64,000 nucleotides of DNA from DAISVY01 sp036826635 (GCA_036826635.1 DAISVY010000003.1:124001-188000), one strand, 5' to 3'; shown: positions 17,458-25,901, counted from the first letter of the stretch. Translations and numbers: made by a program. Notes: generated by a model not told the origin, from the letters alone.

Positions 17458-18033
17458 ATGAGAGTCATAAAACGTTACAGAAATCGACGCCTGTATGACA
17501 CCGAATCCAGCCGGACCGTAACGCAGTTTGACGTTGCCAGAATGATCCGTGAAGGACATCAGGTCCAGGTGATTGACTCCGCAACCGGTGAGGACATTAC
17601 CGTTTCGGTTCTGGGCCGGATCATGCAGTCGGAGGCTTCTCGTTGGGATGATATAGTAGAATCGAAAGAGTTGCTGCGAAAAATGATTATTGCCGGAGGT
17701 GAAAAGTCCATGTCCATTCTCAAGAACACCGTACTTGCTTCCATCGGCGCTTTGCAGGTAACCAAGACAAAGGCCGAGAAGATCATCGACGAGTTGATAA
17801 AGAAAGGCGAGCTGGATAAGTCGGATCGCAAGAAGGCCGTGATGGAGCTGCTGGAGAAGGCCGAAAAATCAACCAACCAGTGGCGGGAGAAGTTTATTAA
17901 AGAGGCCGAGAAAGCCCAGAAGAGCGCCAGGAAATTGACCTCCGGTCTGAACTGGGCGACTCAGGATGATCTCAGGAAACTTGAGCGGAAAGTCAACAAG
18001 CTGGCCAAAGAGCTCAAAGAACACAATCATTAG
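17458..18033 (+). CDS. PhaR-type polyhydroxyalkanoate regulator domain fused to a long helical (phasin-like) region
   Basis: A 191-residue protein, ATG with AAGGAAAC upstream. The first 60 residues match the PHA accumulation regulator DNA-binding domain (IKRYRNRRLYDTESSRTVTQ, VIDSATGEDIT). The rest (about 75-191) is Lys/Glu-rich helix and coiled coil (AEKIIDELIKKGELDKSDRKK, RKLERKVNKLAKELKEH), similar to phasin or PhaF-like tails that coat granules and bind DNA. Ordinary PhaR represses phasin genes and leaves DNA when PHA granules are present. No phaC, phaB or other PHA gene is in the window, so a role outside PHA storage is possible. It converges on ligA with a 13-base gap. Confidence 0.8.
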   Translation: MRVIKRYRNRRLYDTESSRTVTQFDVARMIREGHQVQVIDSATGEDITVSVLGRIMQSEASRWDDIVESKELLRKMIIAGGEKSMSILKNTVLASIGALQVTKTKAEKIIDELIKKGELDKSDRKKAVMELLEKAEKSTNQWREKFIKEAEKAQKSARKLTSGLNWATQDDLRKLERKVNKLAKELKEHNH

Positions 18034-18046
18034 TGCTGTTGCGATT

Positions 18047-20059
18047 TCAGGAAATCATGGCCGTGAACTGGTCTTCGTCGATTATCTCGATGTCCAGTTT
18101 CGCGGCCTTGTCAGCTTTTGATCCGGGGTCGGTTCCGCAGAGCACATAGTCGGTAGCTTTTGACACCGATCCGGTTACTTTGCCGCCCATCTGTTCGATT
18201 AACCCTTTGAAGTAATTGCGGGGCTTGCTCAGGGTGCCCGTGATGACAAACGTCCGTCCGGACAATTTCCCTTCCGTTTCGGTGGCCGTATAGTCGGCGA
18301 AAACGACTCCGCCCCGGCGCATCTTGCGGATCATTTCCCGGTTGCCCTCGTTGACAAAAAAGTCCGCGACATTGCCCGCAATAATCGGTCCGAGACCGGG
18401 TATTTGCTCAATCGTCTCAGCCGGACTACTGCTCAAAGCGTCGAACGTACGGAAATATGACGCCAATAAACGAGCGGCCGATTCTCCCACGCCGCTTATG
18501 CCCAGCGCGAAGATGATCCGGGGAAGCTCTGCGGTTCGCGACCGATCGATGGCGTCCAGAAGATTCCCGGCTCGTTTTTCGGCCATCAGGTCCAGGGTAA
18601 GCAACTGGTCCCGGGTTAGGAAAAACAAGTCGGCCGGATCGGCGACCAGTTTTTCCGCGATAAGCTGTTGGGCCAGTTTGTCCCCGAGACCTTCTATATC
18701 GAAACCTCCCTTGGACGCGAAATGGAAAAGCCGGGCCTCAACCTGGGCCGGGCAGGCGGTGTTGATACAGCGATGGGCCGCCTCGCCCTCGGGACGAACA
18801 ATCGGCTGACCGCAGGAAGGACAGTTTTTCGGGAAGCGGGCTTTTGGGGCACCTTGGGGCCGTCGGGCGATAATGACTTCCACAACTTCGGGTATTACGT
18901 CTCCGGCGCGTCGCACGACAACCGTGTCGCCGATTCTCACGTCCAGACGGTTAAGTTCATCTTCGTTGTGCAGCGAAGCATTGGATACCGTTACGCCTCC
19001 CACGCGCACCGGGACCAATCGGGCTACCGGTGTTATGGCTCCGGTACGGCCGACCGAAAACTCGACTCCCTCCAGTACGGTCTCGGCGGTTTCGGCGATG
19101 AATTTCCAGGCTACGGCCCAGCGGGGAGCGCGGGCAATCTGGCCCAACACGCGCTGGTCGGCGAAATCGTCGACTTTGGCAACCATGCCATCAATTTCAT
19201 AGTCGAGGGTCGCCCTTGTTTCTTCCAGGGCGTTAAAACATGCGGCTACGCCCGCCGTTCCGATGGCTGGCCGGATCAGGTTATTAACCCGAAAGCCTTC
19301 GGCTTTGAGAAGATCAAACACCGCTTGTTGACTGGAAAGATCCGGGAGGGTCGTATCCGAAATACCGTAGGCATAGAAGATCAGCGGTCTTGAGGCGGTT
19401 ACGGCAGGGTTTAACTGGCGAAGCGATCCGGCCGCACCGTTACGCGGATTGGCCAGCGGGGCGGAACCTTCTATTTCAAGACGCCGATTAAGTTTCTCAA
19501 GTGCCGAGCGGTTCATTATGACCTCACCCCGCACTTCCAGCAGGGGATATTTTCGGGCTGTTTTATCCGAGAGTTTCAGCGGAATGCTTCGGATAGTGCG
19601 CAGATTGGCCGTGACGTTTTCTCCGGTGGTGCCGTCGCCTCTCGTTGAGCCCAGCCTCAGGAGGCCGTTTTCATAAACCAGTTCCACCGCCAGACCGTCC
19701 AGTTTGGGTTCGGTTACATACTCCACCGAATCCGATTTCTCCAGGGCTTCGATCACTCGACGGTTGAATTCGGTGAACTCCTCGGCCGTGGTGACCTTCT
19801 GTAATGACAGCATGGGGACGCGGTGTCTGACCGGTTCGAATTTCTTTGAAGGTTGCGCACCGACGCGCTGACTGGGGGAATCAGGCGTGACTAACTGCGG
19901 GAATTCTCGTTCAATTGCCAGCAGACGGTCGAACAGGCGGTCATATTCGACGTCGGATACGGCCGGCCGATCCTCCACGTAATACAACCTGTTATGGCGT
20001 TCTATTTCCGCCTTGAGTTTTTCGTATTCCTTCAGGAGTGCGGTGTCCGGTGCGGCCAT
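18047..20059 (-). CDS. ligA: NAD-dependent DNA ligase LigA
   Basis: A 670-residue ligase joining nicks during replication and repair. ATG 20059 gives the normal N-terminus; a TTG 13 codons upstream is also in frame. Domains in order: Ia domain (HNRLYYVEDRPAVSDVEYD), adenylation domain with the nucleotidyl Lys in EPKLDGLAVE, OB fold (VGRTGAITPVA), four-Cys zinc finger (CPSCGQ and CINTACPAQ), helix-hairpin-helix region (GISGVGESAARLLA, IPGLGPIIAGNVADF) and BRCT domain (GRTFVITGTLSKPR). No canonical ribosome binding site precedes ATG 20059. The gene starts just inside the end region of the unknown gene at 20092. Confidence 0.96.
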   Translation of the reverse strand: MAAPDTALLKEYEKLKAEIERHNRLYYVEDRPAVSDVEYDRLFDRLLAIEREFPQLVTPDSPSQRVGAQPSKKFEPVRHRVPMLSLQKVTTAEEFTEFNRRVIEALEKSDSVEYVTEPKLDGLAVELVYENGLLRLGSTRGDGTTGENVTANLRTIRSIPLKLSDKTARKYPLLEVRGEVIMNRSALEKLNRRLEIEGSAPLANPRNGAAGSLRQLNPAVTASRPLIFYAYGISDTTLPDLSSQQAVFDLLKAEGFRVNNLIRPAIGTAGVAACFNALEETRATLDYEIDGMVAKVDDFADQRVLGQIARAPRWAVAWKFIAETAETVLEGVEFSVGRTGAITPVARLVPVRVGGVTVSNASLHNEDELNRLDVRIGDTVVVRRAGDVIPEVVEVIIARRPQGAPKARFPKNCPSCGQPIVRPEGEAAHRCINTACPAQVEARLFHFASKGGFDIEGLGDKLAQQLIAEKLVADPADLFFLTRDQLLTLDLMAEKRAGNLLDAIDRSRTAELPRIIFALGISGVGESAARLLASYFRTFDALSSSPAETIEQIPGLGPIIAGNVADFFVNEGNREMIRKMRRGGVVFADYTATETEGKLSGRTFVITGTLSKPRNYFKGLIEQMGGKVTGSVSKATDYVLCGTDPGSKADKAAKLDIEIIDEDQFTAMIS

Positions 20060-20091
20060 GGAGGGAAAGTACGGATTGCCGTTGGCGAGTG

Positions 20092-20655
20092 TCAACAATA
20101 TACAGCGGATCGGGCCGTGTCTGGCGCATCGTCGTGTCGTGCGATTCGGTCGAGGTGGCGACGGTACGCCGCAAGCTCGCGACCGGCCAGATCGTCGACG
20201 ATGTCATTTATCAGCACGCCGGTGACGTGACTATGCCGGTCGATCTGGAGCAGAACCGATTCCGCGATTTGTACCCAGGACCGGGAGTGGGAACGGTCGA
20301 AACACAGCCACAACAGGTCGCGGTTTCGATTGGTAAAAATCTCCGGCTCGGCCATGTCGGCCCGAAAGTCGAGCCAGCGAACGTCTGCGGTTTCAATGAT
20401 CGGCGGAAGGTTGATTTCGTTACAAACCGACCAGCGGCGACGGGGATAATTCACTTCGATCATCATAAGGCGCCCGAACCGGTCGATATCGAAGCGAACA
20501 TGCCGGGATTCGAGATAGGAGAAGAAACGGCGTTCGGGTCGGAAAAGCCCTGTCTGAACGTAGAGCGTATCCTCTTCGCATTGATAAAAACCCCGTCCGG
20601 GCGGAACCATCCCGGTCGGGGTTTTTATTTTTACCGTCAGCTTGCGGATGCTCAC
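20092..20655 (-). CDS. Conserved-looking protein of unknown function behind the Tol-Pal operon
   Basis: About 187 residues if GTG 20655 is used, 4 bases after the cpoB stop; ATG 20613 is an alternative. I do not recognise the family. The sequence behaves like a soluble globular protein: beta-rich first half (SRHVRFDIDRFGRLMMIEV, WSVCNEINLPP) and a helical C-terminus (LINDIVDDLAGRELAAYRRHLDRI). There is no signal peptide or membrane segment. A strong terminator-like hairpin (20586-20626) lies in its first codons, so expression behind the Tol operon may be attenuated, or the start may lie inside or after it. The opposite frame is also open here but looks like a shadow. Confidence 0.6.
   Translation of the reverse strand: MSIRKLTVKIKTPTGMVPPGRGFYQCEEDTLYVQTGLFRPERRFFSYLESRHVRFDIDRFGRLMMIEVNYPRRRWSVCNEINLPPIIETADVRWLDFRADMAEPEIFTNRNRDLLWLCFDRSHSRSWVQIAESVLLQIDRHSHVTGVLINDIVDDLAGRELAAYRRHLDRIARHDDAPDTARSAVYC
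20586..20626. terminator. Terminator-like hairpin at the end of the tol operon, inside the next reading frame
   Basis: AAAAACCCCG pairs with CGGGGTTTTT, enclosing a further CCGGG/CCCGG stem and a nine-base loop. On minus it ends in TTTTT; it lies 34 bases after the cpoB stop, a usual place for an operon terminator. It overlaps the 5' coding part of the gene at 20092-20655. Confidence 0.6.
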
Positions 20656-20659
20656 GAGG

Positions 20660-21448
20660 CTACATGTCCTTGAGGCGGTTAGCCGCCTGTTCAGCCTCCA
20701 GTGTCCCGGCGTATTCGTTGACAAGGCGTTCGAAGATCTTTTTTGCCTCGTCGGTTTTGCCCAGTTCCTGTTTGCACCGAGCGAGTTTATACAAGGCCCG
20801 TCCGAGGTTCGGGGAGGCGGGATAAGTATTCAGAAGATGATCGTATTCCTCGATAGCCTGTACATACTGCTCCTGGGAGAAGTAGCATTCTCCTATCCAG
20901 TAATAGGCGTTTTCGGCGTTTTCGTGATTCTCGCAGTCGGCGAGAAAAGCGCGAAAAGCGGTTATCGCGGCATCGTACTCGTTGCTCAAAACGAGCGTGA
21001 AGGCGTTATCGTAAGCGTCGATGCAGTCGGTATCCGTTTTGGGACCGGGGGGCGGGGTTTCGGCCTCACCACCGGTCGGTGTTTCCTGCTGAGCCCCCGG
21101 CGAACTCTTGGGCGGCAGGGTAATGACCTGCTGAGAGTTTAGCTGGTCGATTCGAGTCATCAGGTCGTTATAATTCTCCAGCAATTGGGTCATCTGAGCG
21201 ACCAGTTCGTCGGTGGAGTAACGGATATCGTTCTGCAGTTTGCGATTGGACTCGGCCCCTGCGGTGATTACGGAATCCATCCTGGCCACTGAGGTCTGAG
21301 TGCGGATAGTATTCTCCTCAACGCGTGCGATACGGGCATTGATCTCGTCGATATCTCTTTTGGTGGCGCATCCGCTAAACAGTACGCCGATAAAGATAAC
21401 CGCCATTATAGCAATGGCGGTTATCGATTTTGTCTCACAGCGGTTCAT
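20660..21448 (-). CDS. cpoB: Cell division coordinator CpoB / tol-pal system protein YbgF
   Basis: A 262-residue periplasmic protein; ATG 21448 puts the lipobox LFSGC at a normal distance from the start. Most YbgF proteins are soluble, so the lipobox is a small peculiarity shared by many FCB forms. Residues about 25-110 form a coiled coil (IDEINARIARVEEN), then a Pro/Gly linker, then TPR repeats (AYDNAFTLVLSNEYDAAI, AENAYYWIGECYFSQEQY, PNLGRALYKLARCKQELGK). It coordinates peptidoglycan synthesis with outer membrane constriction through TolA. It follows pal by 20 bases and is the last canonical tol gene. Confidence 0.9.
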   Translation of the reverse strand: MNRCETKSITAIAIMAVIFIGVLFSGCATKRDIDEINARIARVEENTIRTQTSVARMDSVITAGAESNRKLQNDIRYSTDELVAQMTQLLENYNDLMTRIDQLNSQQVITLPPKSSPGAQQETPTGGEAETPPPGPKTDTDCIDAYDNAFTLVLSNEYDAAITAFRAFLADCENHENAENAYYWIGECYFSQEQYVQAIEEYDHLLNTYPASPNLGRALYKLARCKQELGKTDEAKKIFERLVNEYAGTLEAEQAANRLKDM

Positions 21449-21468
21449 ATGAATTATACCCGCTTGGT

Positions 21469-21987
21469 TTACTGTGAGATGACTTTGAATTCGCACCGAC
21501 GGTTCTTGGACCAGGCCGCTTCATCATGGCCCTGGACAGCCGGTCTTTCTTTGCCGTACGATATTATGGAAAGCCGTGCCGGTTCAATACCCAACCCGGT
21601 CAGGTAATCCATGGCGGCTTTGGCCCGCTTTTCTCCAAGAGAGAGGTTATACTCAATGGTGCCGCGCTCGTCGCAGTGTCCCTCAATCTTAATGATCGCG
21701 TCCGGGAATTCCTTCAGCAACTCGTAGTTGGCATCCAGAGCGGTGCGCGCATCGGGCCGCAGGTTGTATTTGTCAAAATCAAAATAGGCCGTCGCGAATT
21801 GCGATTCCTTAAGCACCGGCGGCGGTGGCGGCGGTGGTGGCGGCGGCGGCGGCGGTGGTGGTTCTTCTACCACGGCCGGTGTAGTATCAACCGGCACTTC
21901 TTCCGGGACCTCTTTCGGTCCGCCGCACGCACCCAGCATTGAGGCGATCAGCAAACCGATTACCAGCAGGAATCCTAATCTCTTCAT
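21469..21987 (-). CDS. pal: Peptidoglycan-associated lipoprotein Pal
   Basis: A 172-residue outer-membrane lipoprotein. Signal with lipobox MLGAC, a linker with fifteen consecutive prolines (about residues 43-57) and an OmpA-like domain whose peptidoglycan-binding residues are present: AYFDFDKYNLRP, IEGHCDERGTIEYN and LGEKRAKAAMDYL. It ties the outer membrane to peptidoglycan and to TolB. The poly-Pro run is encoded by mixed CCG/CCA/ACC-type repeats and should need elongation factor P for translation. About 180 bases separate it from tolB, longer than other gaps in the operon. Confidence 0.95.
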   Translation of the reverse strand: MKRLGFLLVIGLLIASMLGACGGPKEVPEEVPVDTTPAVVEEPPPPPPPPPPPPPPPVLKESQFATAYFDFDKYNLRPDARTALDANYELLKEFPDAIIKIEGHCDERGTIEYNLSLGEKRAKAAMDYLTGLGIEPARLSIISYGKERPAVQGHDEAAWSKNRRCEFKVISQ

Positions 21988-22169
21988 CGTTCTTTATTCC
22001 TCCCTGACAGGAGATGAAAGGCTTATATCATACCACGTACGACTTCTCGAATCTATGCAATCCCCCGATGCCGGTCAATAAAAAAAGGGGGTATTTCATC
22101 GCTCGCTACTTCTTGCCCGCAAACAACTTGCCCTGACCGGTGGGTCTTTCATCGAACAATTGTGCCGAT

Positions 22170-23483
22170 TCAGCGAATCGGTCCCCAGGCAGGGTTGGAA
22201 CAATTTCCCGAGCGGGTCAGCCGGCGCTGATTACGCCCGGTTAAGTCCATGGTATATATGTCACCGGCGCTGAGGCGAGTCGACGAAAATACGATATGTT
22301 TACCGTCGGGCGAGAAGTGAGGATTTTCGTTCATGCCAACCTCCGTAAGGATACGAAAATCGGTGCCCGATGTATCGATTGAAGCCAGGTCGAACCGTCG
22401 TCCCCGGGAGCGGCTGACAAACGTCACTCTGTCGCCGCGGGTCGACCAGATAGGGGAATCGTTGTAGTTGCCCAGGTACGTAAGACGGCGAACGTTGAGA
22501 CCGTCGGCATCCATCAGATAAACCTGGGGGGCCCCGGTGCGGTCGGAACTGAAAGCGATCATGCGACCGTCGGGCGACCATGACGGAGCGGTATCGATGG
22601 CGCGGTGGTGCGTCAGGCGTTTGATAATGCGGCCGTTGATGTCCAGTACGTATATCTCGGAGTTGCCATCCTTGGATAAGACACAGGCGATCTTGTTGCC
22701 GTCCGGTGACAATGCGGGGGCCGCGACAATCCCGGGGAAATCGGCGACTTTGTTAACCTCACCGGTTTCAATCGACACTCTGTACAGATGGGGATCACCA
22801 TCCAGATAACTGGTGAAATAAATCTCGTCTTTGTCGGGGGCAAACATGGGGGAGAGGTTGATCGAGCCGGTGTGGGTGAGTTGCCTTTCGTTGATTCCAT
22901 CGTAATCCGATATGAAAATCTCCTTGGCTCCGTCGATTTTTTTGACGTAGGCGATTTTAGTGCGGAAAATACCCGCTTCTCCGGTCAGGGTGTGGACGAT
23001 CTCATCGGCGACATCATGGGCCAACTCTCGCCAGTAGGCCCGATTGTATTCGAAACTGCCGTTGGCTATTTTGCGTTGAGTCGGAGTGTGATACAATCGC
23101 CAGAAGGCCCGAATGTTGCGTCCGGGAAATTCGGCTTCGAGTCGGACGATGAACTCCGCCCCGAGACGTTTCCAGCCGAAAAAGCTCAGGTCGGTAATCT
23201 CGTACGTTTTCAGGAAGAAACTGTCGATTAGTACCAAATCGAAATCGGCATAAAAATCGAGGTCCCGTCTCACGGTTTGGGTTACATAGCTCATGAGCAC
23301 GGAGTCTTCGGCGGTAATATAGCGGTTGCCGACATAGACCATTTCATCTACGCCGATGGGTGTCGGTTCGAAGACACCGGTGACAGTATCGATTTTGAAT
23401 TCCCTGATGTCCTGACCCTGGGCGGCCGCGGACGAGGCGAATGCGACGACGATAGCGAATATCAGCAGCAGGTGCAGCTTCAT
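22170..23483 (-). CDS. tolB: Tol-Pal system protein TolB
   Basis: A 437-residue periplasmic protein. ATG 23483 starts the signal peptide (MKLHLLLIFAIVVAFASSAAA); an open upstream extension overlaps the tonB-like gene and is not coding. An N-terminal alpha/beta domain (LVLIDSFFLKTYEITDLSFFGW, RKIANGSFEYN) is followed by a six-bladed PD40 propeller with repeated SPDGxxIxFxS motifs (ALSPDGNKIACV, SWSPDGRMIAFSSDRTG, HFSPDGKHIVFSSTR). TolB links Pal to TolA. It starts 16 bases after the upstream gene. Confidence 0.94.
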   Translation of the reverse strand: MKLHLLLIFAIVVAFASSAAAQGQDIREFKIDTVTGVFEPTPIGVDEMVYVGNRYITAEDSVLMSYVTQTVRRDLDFYADFDLVLIDSFFLKTYEITDLSFFGWKRLGAEFIVRLEAEFPGRNIRAFWRLYHTPTQRKIANGSFEYNRAYWRELAHDVADEIVHTLTGEAGIFRTKIAYVKKIDGAKEIFISDYDGINERQLTHTGSINLSPMFAPDKDEIYFTSYLDGDPHLYRVSIETGEVNKVADFPGIVAAPALSPDGNKIACVLSKDGNSEIYVLDINGRIIKRLTHHRAIDTAPSWSPDGRMIAFSSDRTGAPQVYLMDADGLNVRRLTYLGNYNDSPIWSTRGDRVTFVSRSRGRRFDLASIDTSGTDFRILTEVGMNENPHFSPDGKHIVFSSTRLSAGDIYTMDLTGRNQRRLTRSGNCSNPAWGPIR

Positions 23484-23499
23484 GCCGTTTCCTTGTCCC

Positions 23500-24210
23500 T
23501 CAATTGGTGAAGGTGATTGTGATACCGATGATTTCATCCAGGAACTCACGGGGCAGCGGCGGAAAAGGAGCGGAACGCTCCACCGCTCCGAGGCAGGCGT
23601 TGTCGAAAGCCGGGATGCCCGACGGGTTGGTGATTTTGCTCTTAACGACACGACCCGATTTGATAACCTGAAAATAGACATCACAGTATACTTGGCCATC
23701 AATGGCGACCGGAACGCGGAAATTCTGATTGATTTTATTCCAGGCCATGGTGAACCAGTAAGGGTAATTGAACGAGGCGTTGTCCACGGCCACGCCGGAG
23801 ATAAGCGAACCGGTTCCGCCGGGGTTTTCGACCTCCGTCTGACCGTCGCGTGTTCCGGTTTGTGTTCGGTCGGAAGGCTGCGCGACCGTCGAGTGTTTCA
23901 CCGTTTCCTTCTCCGGTGGCGGCTCATCGATCGGTTCCTCTTCCGGTTCGTCGATTTCGGCGGCCGGCCGGGTGGTGGGATCATCTATCGGGATTTCCGG
24001 GATTTCTTCCTGCAAGGCTCGGGGAACCTGGGGCTGGGGTGCAATGACCGCCTCCGGCTCGGCCGGGGCCAGGTCGGAGGCGCTGACGACATTAACGCGA
24101 ATCACTTCGCCGTACTCCGGTTTCTGTCCGAAATCAAGAGGCGAAGACAAAAGAACGGCCGCGATAACGATCGCGTGCAACGCCACCGATAAGAGCAAAT
24201 CCCTGTTCAT
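23500..24210 (-). CDS. TolA/TonB-type energy transducer
   Basis: A 236-residue inner-membrane protein with one N-terminal anchor (LLLSVALHAIVIAAVLLSS), a long Pro/Glu-rich periplasmic spacer (EEIPEIPIDDPTT, DEPEEEPIDEPPPEKE) and a TonB/TolA C-terminal domain (YPYWFTMAWNKINQNFRVP, QVIKSGRVVKSKITNPSG, AFPPLPREF-like end). Gene order between tolR and tolB makes TolA the probable role; the C-terminal domain itself looks more like TonB. It would carry proton-motive energy from TolQR to Pal-TolB at the outer membrane. Confidence 0.88.
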   Translation of the reverse strand: MNRDLLLSVALHAIVIAAVLLSSPLDFGQKPEYGEVIRVNVVSASDLAPAEPEAVIAPQPQVPRALQEEIPEIPIDDPTTRPAAEIDEPEEEPIDEPPPEKETVKHSTVAQPSDRTQTGTRDGQTEVENPGGTGSLISGVAVDNASFNYPYWFTMAWNKINQNFRVPVAIDGQVYCDVYFQVIKSGRVVKSKITNPSGIPAFDNACLGAVERSAPFPPLPREFLDEIIGITITFTN

Positions 24211-24215
24211 GACAT

Positions 24216-24650
24216 CTAATTCCCGGAACGACGGCCGGACGGTTTCTCTTCGTGTCCGGTCACGAGGCCGATAGCTTCGATGCCCATATCTTTCATGCGA
24301 GCGATAACGCCGATAGCTGTGCCGTAGGCTATCGTGGAATCACCTCGCAGATAAACCTCGTCGGTACGCTTCTTCTGCATGGCGTCGCGAAGATCACTTT
24401 CGAAATTTTCCAGGCGTGTCCATACGTCATTGACGTAAATACCGCCCTTGGCGTCAATCGTCACGACCACCCCCGTGACTTCACGGTCGAGAACCGCGGC
24501 CCGAGTTTTCGGCAAATCGACCTCGATACCGGATTGTAACAGGGGCGCCGAGATCATAAAAATAATCAACAGTACCAGAACGACGTCGACCAGGTTGGCG
24601 ATGTTAATTTCGGCTACGGCCCGATATTGCCTGTTGCGGGGGCGGCGCAT
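24216..24650 (-). CDS. tolR: TolR/ExbD biopolymer transport protein
   Basis: 144 residues; one N-terminal membrane helix (NLVDVVLVLLIIFMISAPLL) containing the essential Asp of the ExbD/TolR family (the D of LVDVVLVLL), then a periplasmic domain (VVVTIDAKGGIYVND, DEVYLRGDSTIAYGTAIGVIA). It works with the TolQ homologue encoded two bases upstream as the proton channel of the Tol complex. Confidence 0.93.
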   Translation of the reverse strand: MRRPRNRQYRAVAEINIANLVDVVLVLLIIFMISAPLLQSGIEVDLPKTRAAVLDREVTGVVVTIDAKGGIYVNDVWTRLENFESDLRDAMQKKRTDEVYLRGDSTIAYGTAIGVIARMKDMGIEAIGLVTGHEEKPSGRRSGN

Positions 24651-24652
24651 GA

Positions 24653-25369
24653 TTACATCGCTTCCTTCCTGGCCTGTGAAATGAAGCCGAGAACGAAACC
24701 GGTGGCTTTATCGTAAGCACTCTTGATTCGATTGTTGGCCCAGTTGTATGCGATTACGGCGGGAATGGCCGCTCCCAGACCGACGATGGTGGCCAGCAGG
24801 GCTTCCGCAATACCAGGTGCGACCACCGCCAGTGATGCCGAACCTCGTTCCCCGATGGACCAGAACGACACCATAATGCCGACAACTGTTCCCAGCAAGC
24901 CCATGAACGGCGCCGAACTGGCCGTGGTGGCGAGGAAAATGACCTGTTTTTCCAGTTTGCCGATTTCCTCGGTGAGTGACCGCTCCATGGCCATCTCTAC
25001 GATTTCGAAATCTTCGGAAGTGAGAGGAACCACCGAATCTCTCAGGCCGCCGGCCTCGTTGCGTTGTTCCTTGAGTGTACGCACTTCCTCCAGACCAGCC
25101 AGGTATATGCGGGCCAGAGTGGAATTGTGATACGATTTGGCCTGTCCGGCCGCTTCTTCCAGGCGTCGGGAACGCTGAAAGTGATGCATGAATTTCGTGT
25201 TGTCGGACCATACGGCCCTGAAATGACGGTATTTCCGGAAAATTATCATCCAGGAAATGAGCGACATAATCAGAAGAATGATAATAATTATCGCTCCGAA
25301 TGCGGAGAGACTGCTGATGATTCGCCACAGGGAGCCGGAAAACACGCTGATCGCCAGTAATCGTAACAT
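24653..25369 (-). CDS. tolQ: TolQ/ExbB/MotA-family proton channel protein
   Basis: 238 residues with three membrane segments: about 22-42 (AFGAIIIIILLIMSLISW), about 150-172 (APFMGLLGTVVGIMVSFW) and about 187-210 (IAEALLATIVGLGAAIPAVIAYN). The GLLGTVVGI and GIAEALLATIVGL motifs are diagnostic. First gene of the tol operon; the upstream ribosome binding site is weak. Annotated tolQ rather than exbB because pal, tolB and cpoB follow. Confidence 0.93.
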   Translation of the reverse strand: MLRLLAISVFSGSLWRIISSLSAFGAIIIIILLIMSLISWMIIFRKYRHFRAVWSDNTKFMHHFQRSRRLEEAAGQAKSYHNSTLARIYLAGLEEVRTLKEQRNEAGGLRDSVVPLTSEDFEIVEMAMERSLTEEIGKLEKQVIFLATTASSAPFMGLLGTVVGIMVSFWSIGERGSASLAVVAPGIAEALLATIVGLGAAIPAVIAYNWANNRIKSAYDKATGFVLGFISQARKEAM

Positions 25370-25608
25370 ATTTGTTCTACAGTCACAAAGGTCTAAAGTT
25401 TGTATCCTGTCAAATCCTTCGTGGGAAAATATTTCCCGACGGGTCCAGCAACATATTTCTCTTCGATCTTCCGGTCAACAAAAACCGCTTAAAACGGCCG
25501 GGTCTTGCCCTTTCAGGCAATATTAAAACTTGACGCCGATGACGCTCGGTATATTTTGGGGGCCATGTAAACGGAATACCCAAAGACCTTGTGAGGGAGT
25601 GTGAAAAG

Positions 25609-25818
25609 ATGAAGAAGATTATTGTACTGTTCATGTGTCTCTTGTTTGCTCTGTCGTGCATGTACGGATGTGGCAAGAAGGAAGAAGCTGTTCAGGATAC
25701 TCAGCCGGCGGTAGGCACGCCCGAAGAAGTCGCGGACACGACGCGCATGGATTCGGCCGGTGTGGATACGCTTCTGGAAGAGGTGACGGCAGGAGCCGAG
25801 GAGACCGTGACCGAATAG
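25609..25818 (+). CDS. Small lipoprotein
   Basis: 69 residues. ATG 25609 follows GAGGGAGTG; a second in-frame ATG six codons earlier has no site. Signal MKKIIVLFMCLLFALSC, with Cys residues in LSC and MYGC as possible lipidation points; the mature part is short and acidic (EEVADTTRMDSAGVDTLLEE). No fold is predicted. Similar tiny acidic lipoproteins are common in diderms and have varied roles. Monocistronic with a strong terminator. Confidence 0.7.
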   Translation: MKKIIVLFMCLLFALSCMYGCGKKEEAVQDTQPAVGTPEEVADTTRMDSAGVDTLLEEVTAGAEETVTE

Positions 25819-25838
25819 GGCCGTTAAAGTCGTTAATT

Positions 25839-25872
25839 AAAAAGGCCTCCCGTTATCGGGAGGCCTTTTTTT
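25839..25872. terminator. Bidirectional Rho-independent terminator
   Basis: AAAAAGGCCTCCCG and CGGGAGGCCTTTTT make a perfect stem around TTAT, with T runs on both strands. It ends the small lipoprotein gene (plus) and the glmL-like operon (minus). Confidence 0.92.
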
Positions 25873-25901
25873 GCGTTTATCACGATGACCGCAGATTAAC
25901 T

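Noticed and set aside
20038..20673. Plus-strand open frame opposite the unknown gene behind cpoB
   Set aside because: No ribosome binding site, crosses a terminator-like hairpin and the ligA start; the minus frame has better hydrophobic patterning and tight coupling to cpoB.
23484..23702. N-terminal extension of TolB
   Set aside because: The open extension overlaps the tonB-like gene and lacks a signal; ATG 23483 begins a proper signal peptide.
25530..25557. TTGACG and TATATT before the small lipoprotein gene
   Set aside because: The spacing is only 14 bases (16 to a poorer box), too short to call a promoter with confidence.
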